Below, in pieces: positions 1 through 7,335 of a stretch of 24,565 nucleotides of DNA. This DNA is from Bacillota bacterium (GTDB lineage: Bacteria; Bacillota_C; Negativicutes; JAEYSJ01). How positions within the stretch are numbered: position 1 is the first letter of the stretch; every line of letters begins with the position of its first letter. Location: contig JAEYSJ010000254.1 in NCBI GenBank assembly GCA_023434855.1, positions 1 to 24,565 on the forward strand. Direction: 5' to 3'. Made by a program: the position numbers and the translations under genes. The notes under the pieces are model-generated. The model saw only the letters and a list, made by a program, of their open reading frames with translations, did not search any database and was not told where the DNA came from.

Positions 1-1283
1 ATCACTTTCTTGGCTTCAAGAGCGCTGTCGATATAGGCGTAGTTTCCATTACCTTTATCAGCCAAAATCTCCATCTTGTTATCTTTGATATTACCCATCC
101 CAAATCCGAGCACACTGAGGAAAATCCCGTCATTCCGACGCTCTTCAATCATTCTCTCAAGTTCACCTTCACTGCTTACCCCAACGTTGAAATCCCCGTC
201 GGTAGCCAGAATGACCCGGTTATTGCCTGATTTCATAAAGTTTTCTTTGGCAATCTGGTAGGCCAGGCTTATCCCTTCACCGCCTGCCGTTGAGCCCCCG
301 GCTTGAAGGCTATCGATGGCATTAATAATTTTGTCCTTTTCGCTGCCGGGAGTAGACTCAAGTACGACCCCGGCTGTTCCGGCGTATACAACGATTGACA
401 CTTTATCTTGAGCGCGTAATTGTTTTACAAGCATTTTAAAAGCTGTCTTCAGCAGCGGAAGTTTATTCGGTTCACCCATCGATCCGGAAACATCAATCAG
501 AAATACCAAATTGCTGGGAGAAAGCTCTTCCGCCATGAAGTTTTTCCCCTGAAGGCCGATCATCACCAATTTATGGCCTTGTTTCCACGGGCAGTCGCCC
601 ACTTCAGTTGTCAATGAAAAAGGATGTTCCCCGCCAGGCTGCGCATAATCATAGCTAAAATAATTGACCAGTTCCTCCGTCCTGACGGCGTCAGCGGGCG
701 GCAGCTTACCGGAGTTAATAAATCGGCGCACATTGCTGTAAGAAGCAGTATCAACATCAATGGAAAAGGTCGAAAGCGCTGTTGTCAGCGCGGCCTGGAA
801 CCCCTTATCGTAAATCCTTTTATATTCTTCAGTATTATAAGAACCTTGCGGCGGTGAATAGTAATTTCCCGGACTAGCCAGCAAAACCCCGCTTTTATAC
901 TCCATGCTTGCCTGAGGAAAAGGCATGGCTACCCGATAGCGAGTCTCATTATAGGAAGCTTTAAGTACTATTATCGCATCTTTTTTTTCATTCATTTGGA
1001 ATGAAAGATGATACCCATTCCTTAGCGCATCCAAAACCTGTTCCAGCGTTTGTCCCGCAGTTACCTGCAAGTAGATTTCCATCCCGGCAACTTCCGGAAC
1101 AGCCATAATACTGATACCGCTGCGGTTACTTAAAACGGCAAGAAAATCCTCAAGCGGTATTCCATCAGCCTTGATCTCTGCTGTAATGCGGGCATTCTTG
1201 GACTTATCCTCCAAATTTGCCGCTGCGGCCCATGCGGAAGCGGCTATTAAGCATAACAACATCACTATCAATACTCTTTTCAC
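1..1283 (-). CDS. Exported STN-VWA domain protein (YfbK-like), 3' end outside window
   Basis: The reading frame runs from a GTG at 1283 (preceded by an AAGGGGG ribosome site) to the window edge, so 427 codons are visible and the C-terminus is missing. Residues 1-22 form a signal peptide ending in AWAAAA. Residues about 40-107 look like the short secretin/TonB N-terminal (STN) domain, with PLEDFLAVLSNRSG and a TLEQVLDAL helix. Residues about 165-250 match the von Willebrand N-terminal domain of YfbK-type proteins (FSIDVDTASYSNVRRF, LPPADAVRTEELVNYF). From about 258 a VWA domain follows with an intact MIDAS metal site (DVSGS at 264-268, then STAGG and ATDGD). It should act outside the cytoplasmic membrane, probably in metal-dependent protein binding; the partner is unknown. 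It is divergent from the ECF sigma operon and probably controlled by it. Domain assignment is firm, biological role is not. Confidence 0.85.
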   Translation of the reverse strand, partial: MKRVLIVMLLCLIAASAWAAAANLEDKSKNARITAEIKADGIPLEDFLAVLSNRSGISIMAVPEVAGMEIYLQVTAGQTLEQVLDALRNGYHLSFQMNEKKDAIIVLKASYNETRYRVAMPFPQASMEYKSGVLLASPGNYYSPPQGSYNTEEYKRIYDKGFQAALTTALSTFSIDVDTASYSNVRRFINSGKLPPADAVRTEELVNYFSYDYAQPGGEHPFSLTTEVGDCPWKQGHKLVMIGLQGKNFMAEELSPSNLVFLIDVSGSMGEPNKLPLLKTAFKMLVKQLRAQDKVSIVVYAGTAGVVLESTPGSEKDKIINAIDSLQAGGSTAGGEGISLAYQIAKENFMKSGNNRVILATDGDFNVGVSSEGELERMIEERRNDGIFLSVLGFGMGNIKDNKMEILADKGNGNYAYIDSALEAKKV

Positions 1284-1328
1284 TTTGGATTTACCCCCTT
1301 GTTTGTCTGTTAAATTTATCTAAACCAA

Positions 1329-1356
1329 TAAACGTTAACAAACACAAAAAGTAACG
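1329..1356 (-). promoter_or_regulatory. Candidate ECF-sigma promoter for the VWA gene
   Basis: On the minus strand a -35-like CGTTAC (1351-1356) is followed by 16 bases and a -10-like CGTTTA (1329-1334). Transcription would start near 1322, about 40 bases before the GTG. The same pattern with the same spacer occurs on the plus strand at 1421-1448. GT/AAC-type -35 and CGT-type -10 elements with a 16-base spacer are usual for ECF sigma factors. Functional assignment is inference. Confidence 0.55.
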
Positions 1357-1420
1357 CCTGAGAATAGAAATTTAAGGAAAATACTAAATTAGCACTCTTC
1401 CTTACATTCATTCTTATGAA

Positions 1421-1448
1421 CGTTACTTTTTTATATAAAATTCGTTTT
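1421..1448 (+). promoter_or_regulatory. Candidate autoregulated ECF-sigma promoter
   Basis: CGTTAC (1421-1426), 16 bases, then CGTTTT (1443-1448) on the plus strand. It shares an 11-base block (CGTTACTTTTT) with the divergent element at 1329-1356. It would give a leader of about 140 bases before the sigma factor start at 1594. Autoregulation is the rule in this family; the promoter itself is predicted only from the matched pair. Confidence 0.5.
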
Positions 1449-1593
1449 AATATTTTGAATACACTTTCGCAGTCAATTCGGCAGTTATCGCCGGCGTTGA
1501 CGGGATATACTTTTCGCCCTAAAATAAAATTATCGCCTGTACTATATGCGACAACTTGACTTGACGATAAATTGATAGATAAGTTGGTGAGGG

Positions 1594-2163
1594 ATGCTGG
1601 ACGAAGATCTTCTAATTGATAAAGCTAAATCAGGTGACCGCAATGCGCTTAATGATCTTATTGCGGCTTATTGGCAGCCGGTTTACCGCTTTGTGTCCTA
1701 TAAAACCGGAAACCCGGAAGACGCCCAGGAGATAACCCAGGAAACATTTGTTAGGACCTTTCGCGCATTGCCTAACTATCAAAAGACCGGCACTTCCTTT
1801 AAAACCTATCTTGACCGTATAGCACTAAATCTGGTCATCGATTTTTGGCGCAAGAAAGGGCGATGTCCGGCAGTAGTCGATCTTGCTGAATATGAGGAGC
1901 CAATTGCTGAAACTGAACAGCCTGATACCCAGGCTGTAAACCGTGAAACGAGTGAATCAATTGCTCTTGTGATTAAAGAACTGCCGGAAGAACAGCGGCG
2001 GACTGTTGAACTCAGAATCATTGCTGGTCTGCCTGTCAGGGAAACAGCTATCGCCCTTGGCAAATCCGAAGCGGCGATTAAAATGCTGCAGCAACGGGCG
2101 CTGAAGAATCTGCGTACCTTACTGCTCGCCAAAGGAATTGTGGAAAACTGTGCAGGGAGGTGA
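1594..2163 (+). CDS. ECF-family RNA polymerase sigma factor
   Basis: A 189-residue sigma-70 family protein of ECF size. Residues about 5-75 form region 2: a DKAKSGDRNALNDLI helix, then YRFVSY, then the ED.QEITQETFVRTFRAL core-binding stretch. Residues about 125-180 form region 4, with LPEEQRRTVELRIIAGLPVRETAIALGKSE as its helix-turn-helix before KMLQQRALKNLR. The linker between them is acidic. The start ATG lies behind GGTGAGGG. The next gene, a membrane anti-sigma-like protein, begins within a few bases of its stop, so the two are translated together. It should direct transcription in response to an envelope signal released by that partner. The divergent VWA gene is a likely target because it carries the same promoter-like pattern. 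The signal is unknown. Confidence 0.93.
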   Translation: MLDEDLLIDKAKSGDRNALNDLIAAYWQPVYRFVSYKTGNPEDAQEITQETFVRTFRALPNYQKTGTSFKTYLDRIALNLVIDFWRKKGRCPAVVDLAEYEEPIAETEQPDTQAVNRETSESIALVIKELPEEQRRTVELRIIAGLPVRETAIALGKSEAAIKMLQQRALKNLRTLLLAKGIVENCAGR

Positions 2164-2168
2164 ACCCA

Positions 2169-3140
2169 ATGTCCGAGTCTGAAAAACTAACCAAAGAAAT
2201 GGAAGAACTGTCCCGTTTGTTAGATTCAATAAACTCCGGCGAGTATCCGGAAAGCGATCATAAAGAAACCGCCGACCTCTTAGCAATAGCAACATTAATC
2301 AAAAAAGCGGCAATGCCTGTCCGCCCGCCGCAGCATATTATGGAACAAATATTGGAGCAAGTAATTACACCGCCTAATCGTCCGAAAAAATTTAAAACGT
2401 GGTTTCATCCAGGCGTCTTGGGCGCAGTGGCCTCCCTTATGCTGTTAGTCGGCTTAAATCTATTACATCCTTGGTCAAAAGAACTTCCCGTTACACCTGC
2501 GCCAATCCTCAATACGGAATTGCGGGAAATAACTCAGGAGAAACCGAGTGAGGAAAAATCACCGGCTACAACTCCTGGTGCTGCTCAATCCGCCTCAAAA
2601 GCTACAACCGAACGGCCGGAAGCCGCAGACAAAAACACTCCTGCGACAACTACCCCGCCGGCGAAAACACCCGCCGGAGTTACACCTCCTCAGCCAAGCG
2701 AGCAGATGAACCAAGCGGATACCGTTGAAAAGAAAGCAGCGATCATAGCGGAACAATCTCCAAACAGGTACTTACCTAAATCCTCTTCCGACCGTCAGCG
2801 CCTGCGCATAGCCATGACCCACCCCACTGATCCCCCTTCAGAAACAGCCCCGCTTTTCCTGCCGGGGAAAGTGCCTGACTCGATATCCATTGACAAAGAA
2901 AATGGCCTGGTACGCCAGGTGTACAATAAAGACACCCCGCAGGAAATTATTATTACTCAGCACGCTCGGCCCCTCAAAAATACCAAACCTTCGTTTAATA
3001 CACTGCTGCCGATAGATATGAAAGATGAAAAAGCAGTTGGTATTAATAAAGTTACCCTTGTTATCAAAAATCAAGAAGTAACAGTTGAAGGCCGCCTTTC
3101 CTGTCAGGAACTGCAGAAACTGGCCGAATCACTAATATAA
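2169..3140 (+). CDS. Membrane-anchored anti-sigma-like protein
   Basis: The best start is ATG 2169, eight bases after GGGAGG (2155-2160). A GTG at 2160 overlapping the sigma stop is possible but leaves no ribosome-site spacing. The product is 323 residues: a cytoplasmic N-terminus of about 75 residues rich in charged helix, one membrane segment (VLGAVASLMLLVGLNLL), a long Pro/Thr/Ala-rich linker, and a C-terminal extracytoplasmic part ending in VEGRLSCQELQKLAESL. That tail resembles the end of DUF4367-type domains. There is no HxxxCxxC zinc anti-sigma motif, and the N-terminal part has no cysteine at all. The anti-sigma role is inferred from the operon position, the topology and the overlap with the sigma gene. 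Confidence 0.75.
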   Translation: MSESEKLTKEMEELSRLLDSINSGEYPESDHKETADLLAIATLIKKAAMPVRPPQHIMEQILEQVITPPNRPKKFKTWFHPGVLGAVASLMLLVGLNLLHPWSKELPVTPAPILNTELREITQEKPSEEKSPATTPGAAQSASKATTERPEAADKNTPATTTPPAKTPAGVTPPQPSEQMNQADTVEKKAAIIAEQSPNRYLPKSSSDRQRLRIAMTHPTDPPSETAPLFLPGKVPDSISIDKENGLVRQVYNKDTPQEIIITQHARPLKNTKPSFNTLLPIDMKDEKAVGINKVTLVIKNQEVTVEGRLSCQELQKLAESLI

Positions 3141-3594
3141 ATATTGCGGGTTGTGTCTTCAAATCCGCGCAAATGCTTTAATTGGCAGTATTATCCATTA
3201 CTTATAATTTAAACATATATTTGCCGTAAGTACATTTTATAAGTATAAGATTGCCAAGAATCTTTAGTTTGGTAATCTCAAATTCTACAGTCAAACACTC
3301 AGCCCACCAAATTGGCGGACTTCAGCTATAACTATTTATGTTGATGGAAGTGATCTGTAAACTTTGCAAAATTTCATCAAAACTAGGAGAGTAACCATTT
3401 AAACCATGCTTGAAGAACAGGAAAGGCCCGTTTTAACTGATTAACTTCTTCTTCAGTCTGAACTGCTGAATGTACTACTAAAGGGCTGTACTGTAACTTT
3501 ACGTTTCAGCACAACCCCTTACTTGTCTTTCTTATACAATTACTTACTTGTTGTTATCAATAAGAAAAATTAGATTTACTTTCTATGGGTAAAT
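3141..3594. other. Intergenic region with a possible decayed gene end
   Basis: No intact gene is seen in these 454 bases. On the minus strand, 3383-3505 is open between two stops and reads like the end of a protein (SPLVVHSAVQTEEEVNQLKR, then AFPVLQAWFKWLL, then a stop). It has no start codon and I do not recognise the family. An imperfect stem-loop spans about 3479-3520 (AAGGGCTGT against ACAACCCCTT) without a U-tract. Confidence 0.3.
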
Positions 3595-4623
3595 TTAAAG
3601 CGCTTCTTCTACTTTACTTTTCGCAATGGATTTAGTATATTCGTCCGCCAGGCGGCGCGTATATTTCGCATATTTATCGTCCACAGTTATTCCCTGAATC
3701 TGTGCTACCTCTTTTCGCATTGCTGCAATATCAGGCAACCAATAACTAATATTATCAATATATACCGGTTTACCGGGCACCGTATAGGTTTTCAAACCCT
3801 GATTATAAACATCGTTAATTACAGTAGTCAGACTAAGCATTTCACTTACAGGCATGTCCGTCTTAAACACGGAATTAGCTTCTTTGATAACATTCGGGAT
3901 TTTGGTGATTACGGATGGATTGATCACATCCGCCAGCAGTGCCTTGGCAAACTTTTGTTGGCGTTCAATTCGTCCTATGTCACCCATTTCATCATGGCGG
4001 AACCTTACATATTCAAGTGCTGTGTTGCCATCCATGTGTTGCATCCCCGGATGGAGATCAATGAGACCATTGTTATCGACTTCGCCCGCATCATACGGGT
4101 CATAATAGTACATACGCTTGTCCACATTAATATCAACCCCGCCTAATGCATCGATTACTTTTTTAAAACCATCCATGTTTATTACCATAAAATAATCAAT
4201 CGGTATTCCCAATAAATCTGATACTGTCTGTTCAGAAAGTTGATGCCCGCCATAGGAGTAAGCATGACCGATTTTGTTCCATTCCTGTCCGGGAATATTT
4301 ACCCTGCTATCCCTTGGTATCCAAAGCATAGAGATATTCTTGGCATCCGTATCTACTGTGACAACACATGTTACATTGGAGCGGCCAATATCATTTTTGC
4401 GTTCATCAATACCTAAAAGCAGGATGTTTATCTTTTTATGAGTTGTTAAACCTATAGCTTGCTTGGTTTGGTCAATAAAAGAGCCAGTGGGCATAGAAGA
4501 TCCAGTATACTTATAGCCGAATAGCACCGCTACCGCTATTATTAATAGAATACTCGTTATCGCCAGTATGCGCTTTTTTTGGCTGTTTCGTTGGTTGATT
4601 AACCGGCTTTCCAAGCTTGGCAT
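3595..4623 (-). CDS. LytR-CpsA-Psr (LCP) family cell-wall polymer ligase
   Basis: A 342-residue protein. A basic cytoplasmic start is followed by one membrane anchor (about 19-38), and the LCP catalytic domain begins near residue 65. Family marks visible are NILLLGIDER, SMLWIPRDSRVNIPG, KIGHAYSYGG, the DGFKKVIDALGGVDINV block, and EYVRFRHDEMGDIGRIERQQ. The conserved Arg and Asp residues that bind the polyprenyl pyrophosphate are present in these blocks. LCP enzymes move anionic or capsular polymers from a lipid carrier to peptidoglycan on the outer face of the membrane. The start ATG at 4623 has an AGGAGGAGG site. A terminator hairpin separates it from the MgtC gene upstream, so it is probably a separate unit. 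The acceptor and polymer cannot be told from sequence. Confidence 0.93.
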   Translation of the reverse strand: MPSLESRLINQRNSQKKRILAITSILLIIAVAVLFGYKYTGSSMPTGSFIDQTKQAIGLTTHKKINILLLGIDERKNDIGRSNVTCVVTVDTDAKNISMLWIPRDSRVNIPGQEWNKIGHAYSYGGHQLSEQTVSDLLGIPIDYFMVINMDGFKKVIDALGGVDINVDKRMYYYDPYDAGEVDNNGLIDLHPGMQHMDGNTALEYVRFRHDEMGDIGRIERQQKFAKALLADVINPSVITKIPNVIKEANSVFKTDMPVSEMLSLTTVINDVYNQGLKTYTVPGKPVYIDNISYWLPDIAAMRKEVAQIQGITVDDKYAKYTRRLADEYTKSIAKSKVEEAL

Positions 4624-4640
4624 GATAATAGCCTCCTCCT

Positions 4641-4670
4641 TCCCATAAAGAAAGTCTCCAATCCGGAGAC
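4641..4670 (-). terminator. Terminator after the MgtC-family gene
   Basis: Stem GTCTCC/GGAGAC with a 5-base loop (4654-4670), followed on the minus strand by TTTCTTTAT. It lies between the MgtC stop and the LCP start. Confidence 0.6.
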
Positions 4671-4708
4671 CAATAACTAAATTAGTTTATCAGAATAATA
4701 ATTACCCG

Positions 4709-5410
4709 TTATACAACATCGCGTGGAATGATCTCCCAACTTACAGCAGTAACACCAGTCTCCAGACTTACCCGACTTACGATTTTTTCCACGGTTGAGT
4801 CTGTGCGTCCCAGCATGCTGATAAGATGGGCTTCTACCACAACCTTAGTCTGGTTTTCCAAATCCTCGCTGTGCAGGGAATGCAGCACTAAGTTTTCACC
4901 ATTAACCATATGCAACAGTAAAGTACGAATATGAATTTCATAATCAGTTCGAGAAGTAACATTTATGCAATACTGTACTTCTTCTTCAGTAGCAACACTG
5001 GGCGTTTTGTTAATATTACGCGCCAATGGTCTTAGAGCAATGTTAGCGACTAATATTGCCACCGCACCAATGAATGATTCGGCGAGAAAACCAGCTCCGG
5101 TCATCGTTCCTATTGCCGCAGAACACCATAATGTGGCTGCTGTATTCAGACCACGAACATTTAGTCCGTCGCGCATAATAACGCCTGCTCCCAAGAAACC
5201 GATTCCTGACACAACTTGAGCCGCAATCCGAGTCGGGCTTGAATCATTTACAGTCATTACAGACATCATGACAAACAGCGCAGAGCCAGTGGCAACCAGT
5301 GCATTCGTTCTTAGGCCAGCCATGCGTTGCCGCCACTGTCTTTCTAAACCGATAGACGATCCTAAAATAAAGGCTAGAGCTAAACGAATAGTAAAATCCA
5401 GCAAAGTCAT
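4709..5410 (-). CDS. MgtC/SapB family membrane protein
   Basis: A 233-residue protein. Residues 1-125 form the MgtC membrane domain with about five hydrophobic segments and the family blocks GSSIGLERQWRQRMAGLRTN, VSGIGFLGAGVIMRDG and VRGLNTAATLWCSAAIG. Residues about 140-233 form a soluble C-terminal domain of the ACT-like type found in longer MgtC proteins. MgtC homologues are linked to survival at low Mg2+, and in Salmonella MgtC acts on the ATP synthase; transport by MgtC itself is not established. An AGGAGG site lies nine bases before ATG 5410. It is the last gene of the apparent Mg2+ operon that starts with the M-box riboswitches, and a short upstream reading frame (5446-5523) precedes it. 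Confidence 0.92.
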   Translation of the reverse strand: MTLLDFTIRLALAFILGSSIGLERQWRQRMAGLRTNALVATGSALFVMMSVMTVNDSSPTRIAAQVVSGIGFLGAGVIMRDGLNVRGLNTAATLWCSAAIGTMTGAGFLAESFIGAVAILVANIALRPLARNINKTPSVATEEEVQYCINVTSRTDYEIHIRTLLLHMVNGENLVLHSLHSEDLENQTKVVVEAHLISMLGRTDSTVEKIVSRVSLETGVTAVSWEIIPRDVV

Positions 5411-5445
5411 TGTATTTACCTCCTAATATGACTATTGCCGAACTA

Positions 5446-5523
5446 TCAACGCCTAAAAGACGGTTGTAGGACAACAACAGTTCTTCTATTTTTGTTGTTA
5501 CGATAATCCGGTATGCTATCCAT
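5446..5523 (-). CDS. Candidate 25-codon leader peptide before the MgtC gene
   Basis: An ATG at 5523 stands four bases after a strong GGGGGTGG site and opens a frame of 25 codons (MDSIPDYRNNKNRR then TVVVLQPSFRR) ending at a TGA, 35 bases before the MgtC start. The coding stretch contains two competing short stems: AACAACA with TGTTGTT, and GTTGT with ACAAC. Salmonella mgtC and mgtA are controlled by short leader peptides, so the position is suggestive. Nothing shows that it is translated. Confidence 0.35.
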   Translation of the reverse strand: MDSIPDYRNNKNRRTVVVLQPSFRR

Positions 5524-5561
5524 ACAACCACCCCCTTATATATGATCGGCTTAATTCTATC

Positions 5562-5786
5562 TTAGATTAAACCAATTTCATGAATTGCCCGGTAGGCTAC
5601 CAATCCTACCATTATAAACAGATACAGTCTCAGCGAAAGTAGTGAATATTTTACCGCCGGGCTAAGGGGCATAAGGCCCAAACCTTCGGTGTTGCGTTTT
5701 TCTTCGGCTTGGTCATCTAACGGATGAATTACATAAAAGCACTTTTCGTTATGGTTTAATTTTATTTTATTTGCCATTGTGGTCAT
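5562..5786 (-). CDS. Small single-span membrane protein in the Mg2+ operon
   Basis: A 74-residue protein with an AGAGGGGGA ribosome site before ATG 5786. The first 43 residues are polar and include an acidic DDQAEEKRNTEG stretch; residues about 46-68 form one membrane span (LLSLRLYLFIMVGLVAYRAI). It begins 21 bases after the NRAMP-related transporter stop and precedes the MgtC gene, all on one strand. I do not recognise a family. Its place suggests an accessory or regulatory subunit of the transporter, which is inference only. Confidence 0.7.
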   Translation of the reverse strand: MTTMANKIKLNHNEKCFYVIHPLDDQAEEKRNTEGLGLMPLSPAVKYSLLSLRLYLFIMVGLVAYRAIHEIGLI

Positions 5787-5807
5787 TTTAAAATCCCCCT
5801 CTTTTAT

Positions 5808-7097
5808 TTATTTGAATAGGTCGGGCAGGATAACTTGCACTGCCAGAGTTAGTGATAAGGCGAACAAAATTACAATAACTATCCAGTTAATATAGTTGTT
5901 CCATGATTTGTTTACAAAATCGTCTCCCAAAAGCTCTTTATCATTTAATAGCAGTTGTAAAAAGACAATTGCGGAAGGTAGCATCAATCCTGCTAAAACT
6001 TGAACACTAATAATAATTAATTGCAGGGGTGCGTTTGGAATAAGCACAAGACCTGCCGCCGCTAATACGGAAATGATATATACAAGGTAAAATCCAGGCG
6101 CTTCCCGGAATGGTTTTTGCAAGCTATGGGACCACCCTTTAACCTCTCCGTATGCCCAGGCACTAGCCAAAGATATGGTAGTAGCTCCTAAAATAGCGGC
6201 ATTAATCATTAATAAAAGTATCGCATTCTTAAAGAATTCTCCGGCAATTGGTGCAAGAGCAACAGCCATCTGGGCTGGATCTTCAAACTTTATTCCGTTT
6301 TGGGTGGCATAATTGCCTACCAGCATCATACAGCCGGCAATCGCAATTGTGCAGGTTGCACCAAAGAATGTATCGATTCGCGCATGTTTAAGATCGGAAA
6401 AACGCAACCGCTTGTCAGCAATACAACTTTGTTGGAAAAACAACTGCCAAGGGGCAATCGTCGTGCCTACGATTGCAATGATAAGAAAGATTAAGTCAAA
6501 CGTGACCGGTCCGGGCGGCAGCGAAGGAATGATTGTATGATGAACCGCCATACTCCAGTCGGGAGAAATCATTTTAACTAATCCAATCCAAGTCAAATCC
6601 AGTAAACACAATACTATAACCGTTCTTTCCCACCGCAGATAGCTGCCTGTAATCACCATGACAATGAGAGCTACAGCTGCTATTGGTACGGCATATAATG
6701 AATTGAACCCCAGTCCTTGCAAACCTAAGTCAATTGCGGCAAATTCCGTAACCAAGGTAAGGAAATTAACTAGCAGAAGATCAAACAGTGAGAAAGCACC
6801 CCACCATTTACCGAAACGTTTGTAAATCATGGCAGCATGGCCTTGACCGGTGGCAATACCGAGGCGCACTACCATCTCTTGAACAAAATAGGTAATTGGG
6901 AGCAGTAGTAGCAACAGCCACATTAAGTGGAGACCATAGTCAGCGCCGGCTTGAATATAGGTCGAAACTGCGCCGGCATCATTATCTGCTACCATTACGA
7001 TAATTCCCGGACCCATTACCATCAAAAACGTAATTAAACGCTGTGCCCATTTTCCCTTAACCGTGATGGCTTTGGTTGGAACAGTGCTGGTTTGCAT
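5808..7097 (-). CDS. NRAMP-related magnesium transporter (NRMT type)
   Basis: A 429-residue multi-span protein starting at ATG 7097, seven bases after AAGGAGG; an in-frame ATG at 7118 lacks that support. It aligns with the SLC11/NRAMP fold from GPGIIVMVADNDAGAV (residues 29-44) onward. In manganese and iron NRAMPs the first helix carries DPGN and the sixth carries MPH, whose Met favours transition metals. Here the first reads DAGA and the sixth reads APW (IVGTTIAPWQLFFQQS), so the Met is Ala. These changes are typical of the NRAMP-related Mg2+ transporters of Clostridia. Two M-box riboswitches lie directly upstream, which independently points to Mg2+ import. The gene is followed by a small membrane protein and an MgtC homologue. 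Substrate is inferred from motif plus riboswitch and is fairly secure. Confidence 0.92.
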   Translation of the reverse strand: MQTSTVPTKAITVKGKWAQRLITFLMVMGPGIIVMVADNDAGAVSTYIQAGADYGLHLMWLLLLLLPITYFVQEMVVRLGIATGQGHAAMIYKRFGKWWGAFSLFDLLLVNFLTLVTEFAAIDLGLQGLGFNSLYAVPIAAVALIVMVITGSYLRWERTVIVLCLLDLTWIGLVKMISPDWSMAVHHTIIPSLPPGPVTFDLIFLIIAIVGTTIAPWQLFFQQSCIADKRLRFSDLKHARIDTFFGATCTIAIAGCMMLVGNYATQNGIKFEDPAQMAVALAPIAGEFFKNAILLLMINAAILGATTISLASAWAYGEVKGWSHSLQKPFREAPGFYLVYIISVLAAAGLVLIPNAPLQLIIISVQVLAGLMLPSAIVFLQLLLNDKELLGDDFVNKSWNNYINWIVIVILFALSLTLAVQVILPDLFK

Positions 7098-7249
7098 AGT
7101 AGATCCTCCTTTTTGCATATTCGTGTGTAATTGGCGATAGACGACTTGGTAATGCTAAACCAACTGTTATCCCAATTACTGGTGGATAATCCTTTTCTTA
7201 CGTATTCTGTTTTTGTTTTGCATAAATGCGGGTCATCATCACTACTCAT
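7034..7249 (-). CDS. Candidate regulatory upstream ORF overlapping the transporter start
   Basis: ATG 7249 follows a very good site (GGGAGGTGAG, six bases before it), better placed than many real genes here. The frame encodes 71 residues beginning MSSDDDPHLCKTKTEYVRKG and ends at TAA 7034, so it runs through the transporter's ribosome site and 64 bases into its coding region in another frame. It lies just after the second M-box terminator. A run of acidic residues followed by proline near the start is the known pattern by which the E. coli MgtL leader destabilises the ribosome at low Mg2+. The peptide resembles no protein I know, so if translated it is probably a sensor and not a functional product. 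Confidence 0.4.
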   Translation of the reverse strand: MSSDDDPHLCKTKTEYVRKGLSTSNWDNSWFSITKSSIANYTRICKKEDLLCKPALFQPKPSRLRENGHSV

Positions 7250-7276
7250 AGTCGTCTCACCTCCCTTTCTTTACAC

Positions 7277-7312
7277 ACAAAAAGCAAAGCCTCCAACTTT
7301 GGAAGGCTTTGC
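7277..7312 (-). terminator. Expression-platform terminator of the proximal M-box
   Basis: GCAAAGCCTTCC pairs with GGAGGCTTTGC (one bulged base), followed on the minus strand by TTTTTGTG. It sits 24 bases after the aptamer and just before the upstream ORF. High Mg2+ should favour this stem. Confidence 0.85.
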
Positions 7313-7335
7313 TGAGTATGCAAAATGGCCTATTG

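Noticed and set aside
1806..2132. A 108-codon minus-strand frame
   Set aside because: Antisense to the sigma factor coding region, without its own ribosome site or family match.
5244..5531. A 95-codon minus-strand frame overlapping the MgtC start
   Set aside because: Most of it lies inside the MgtC gene in another frame, and its start sits on the ribosome site itself; the 25-codon frame from 5523 is better placed.
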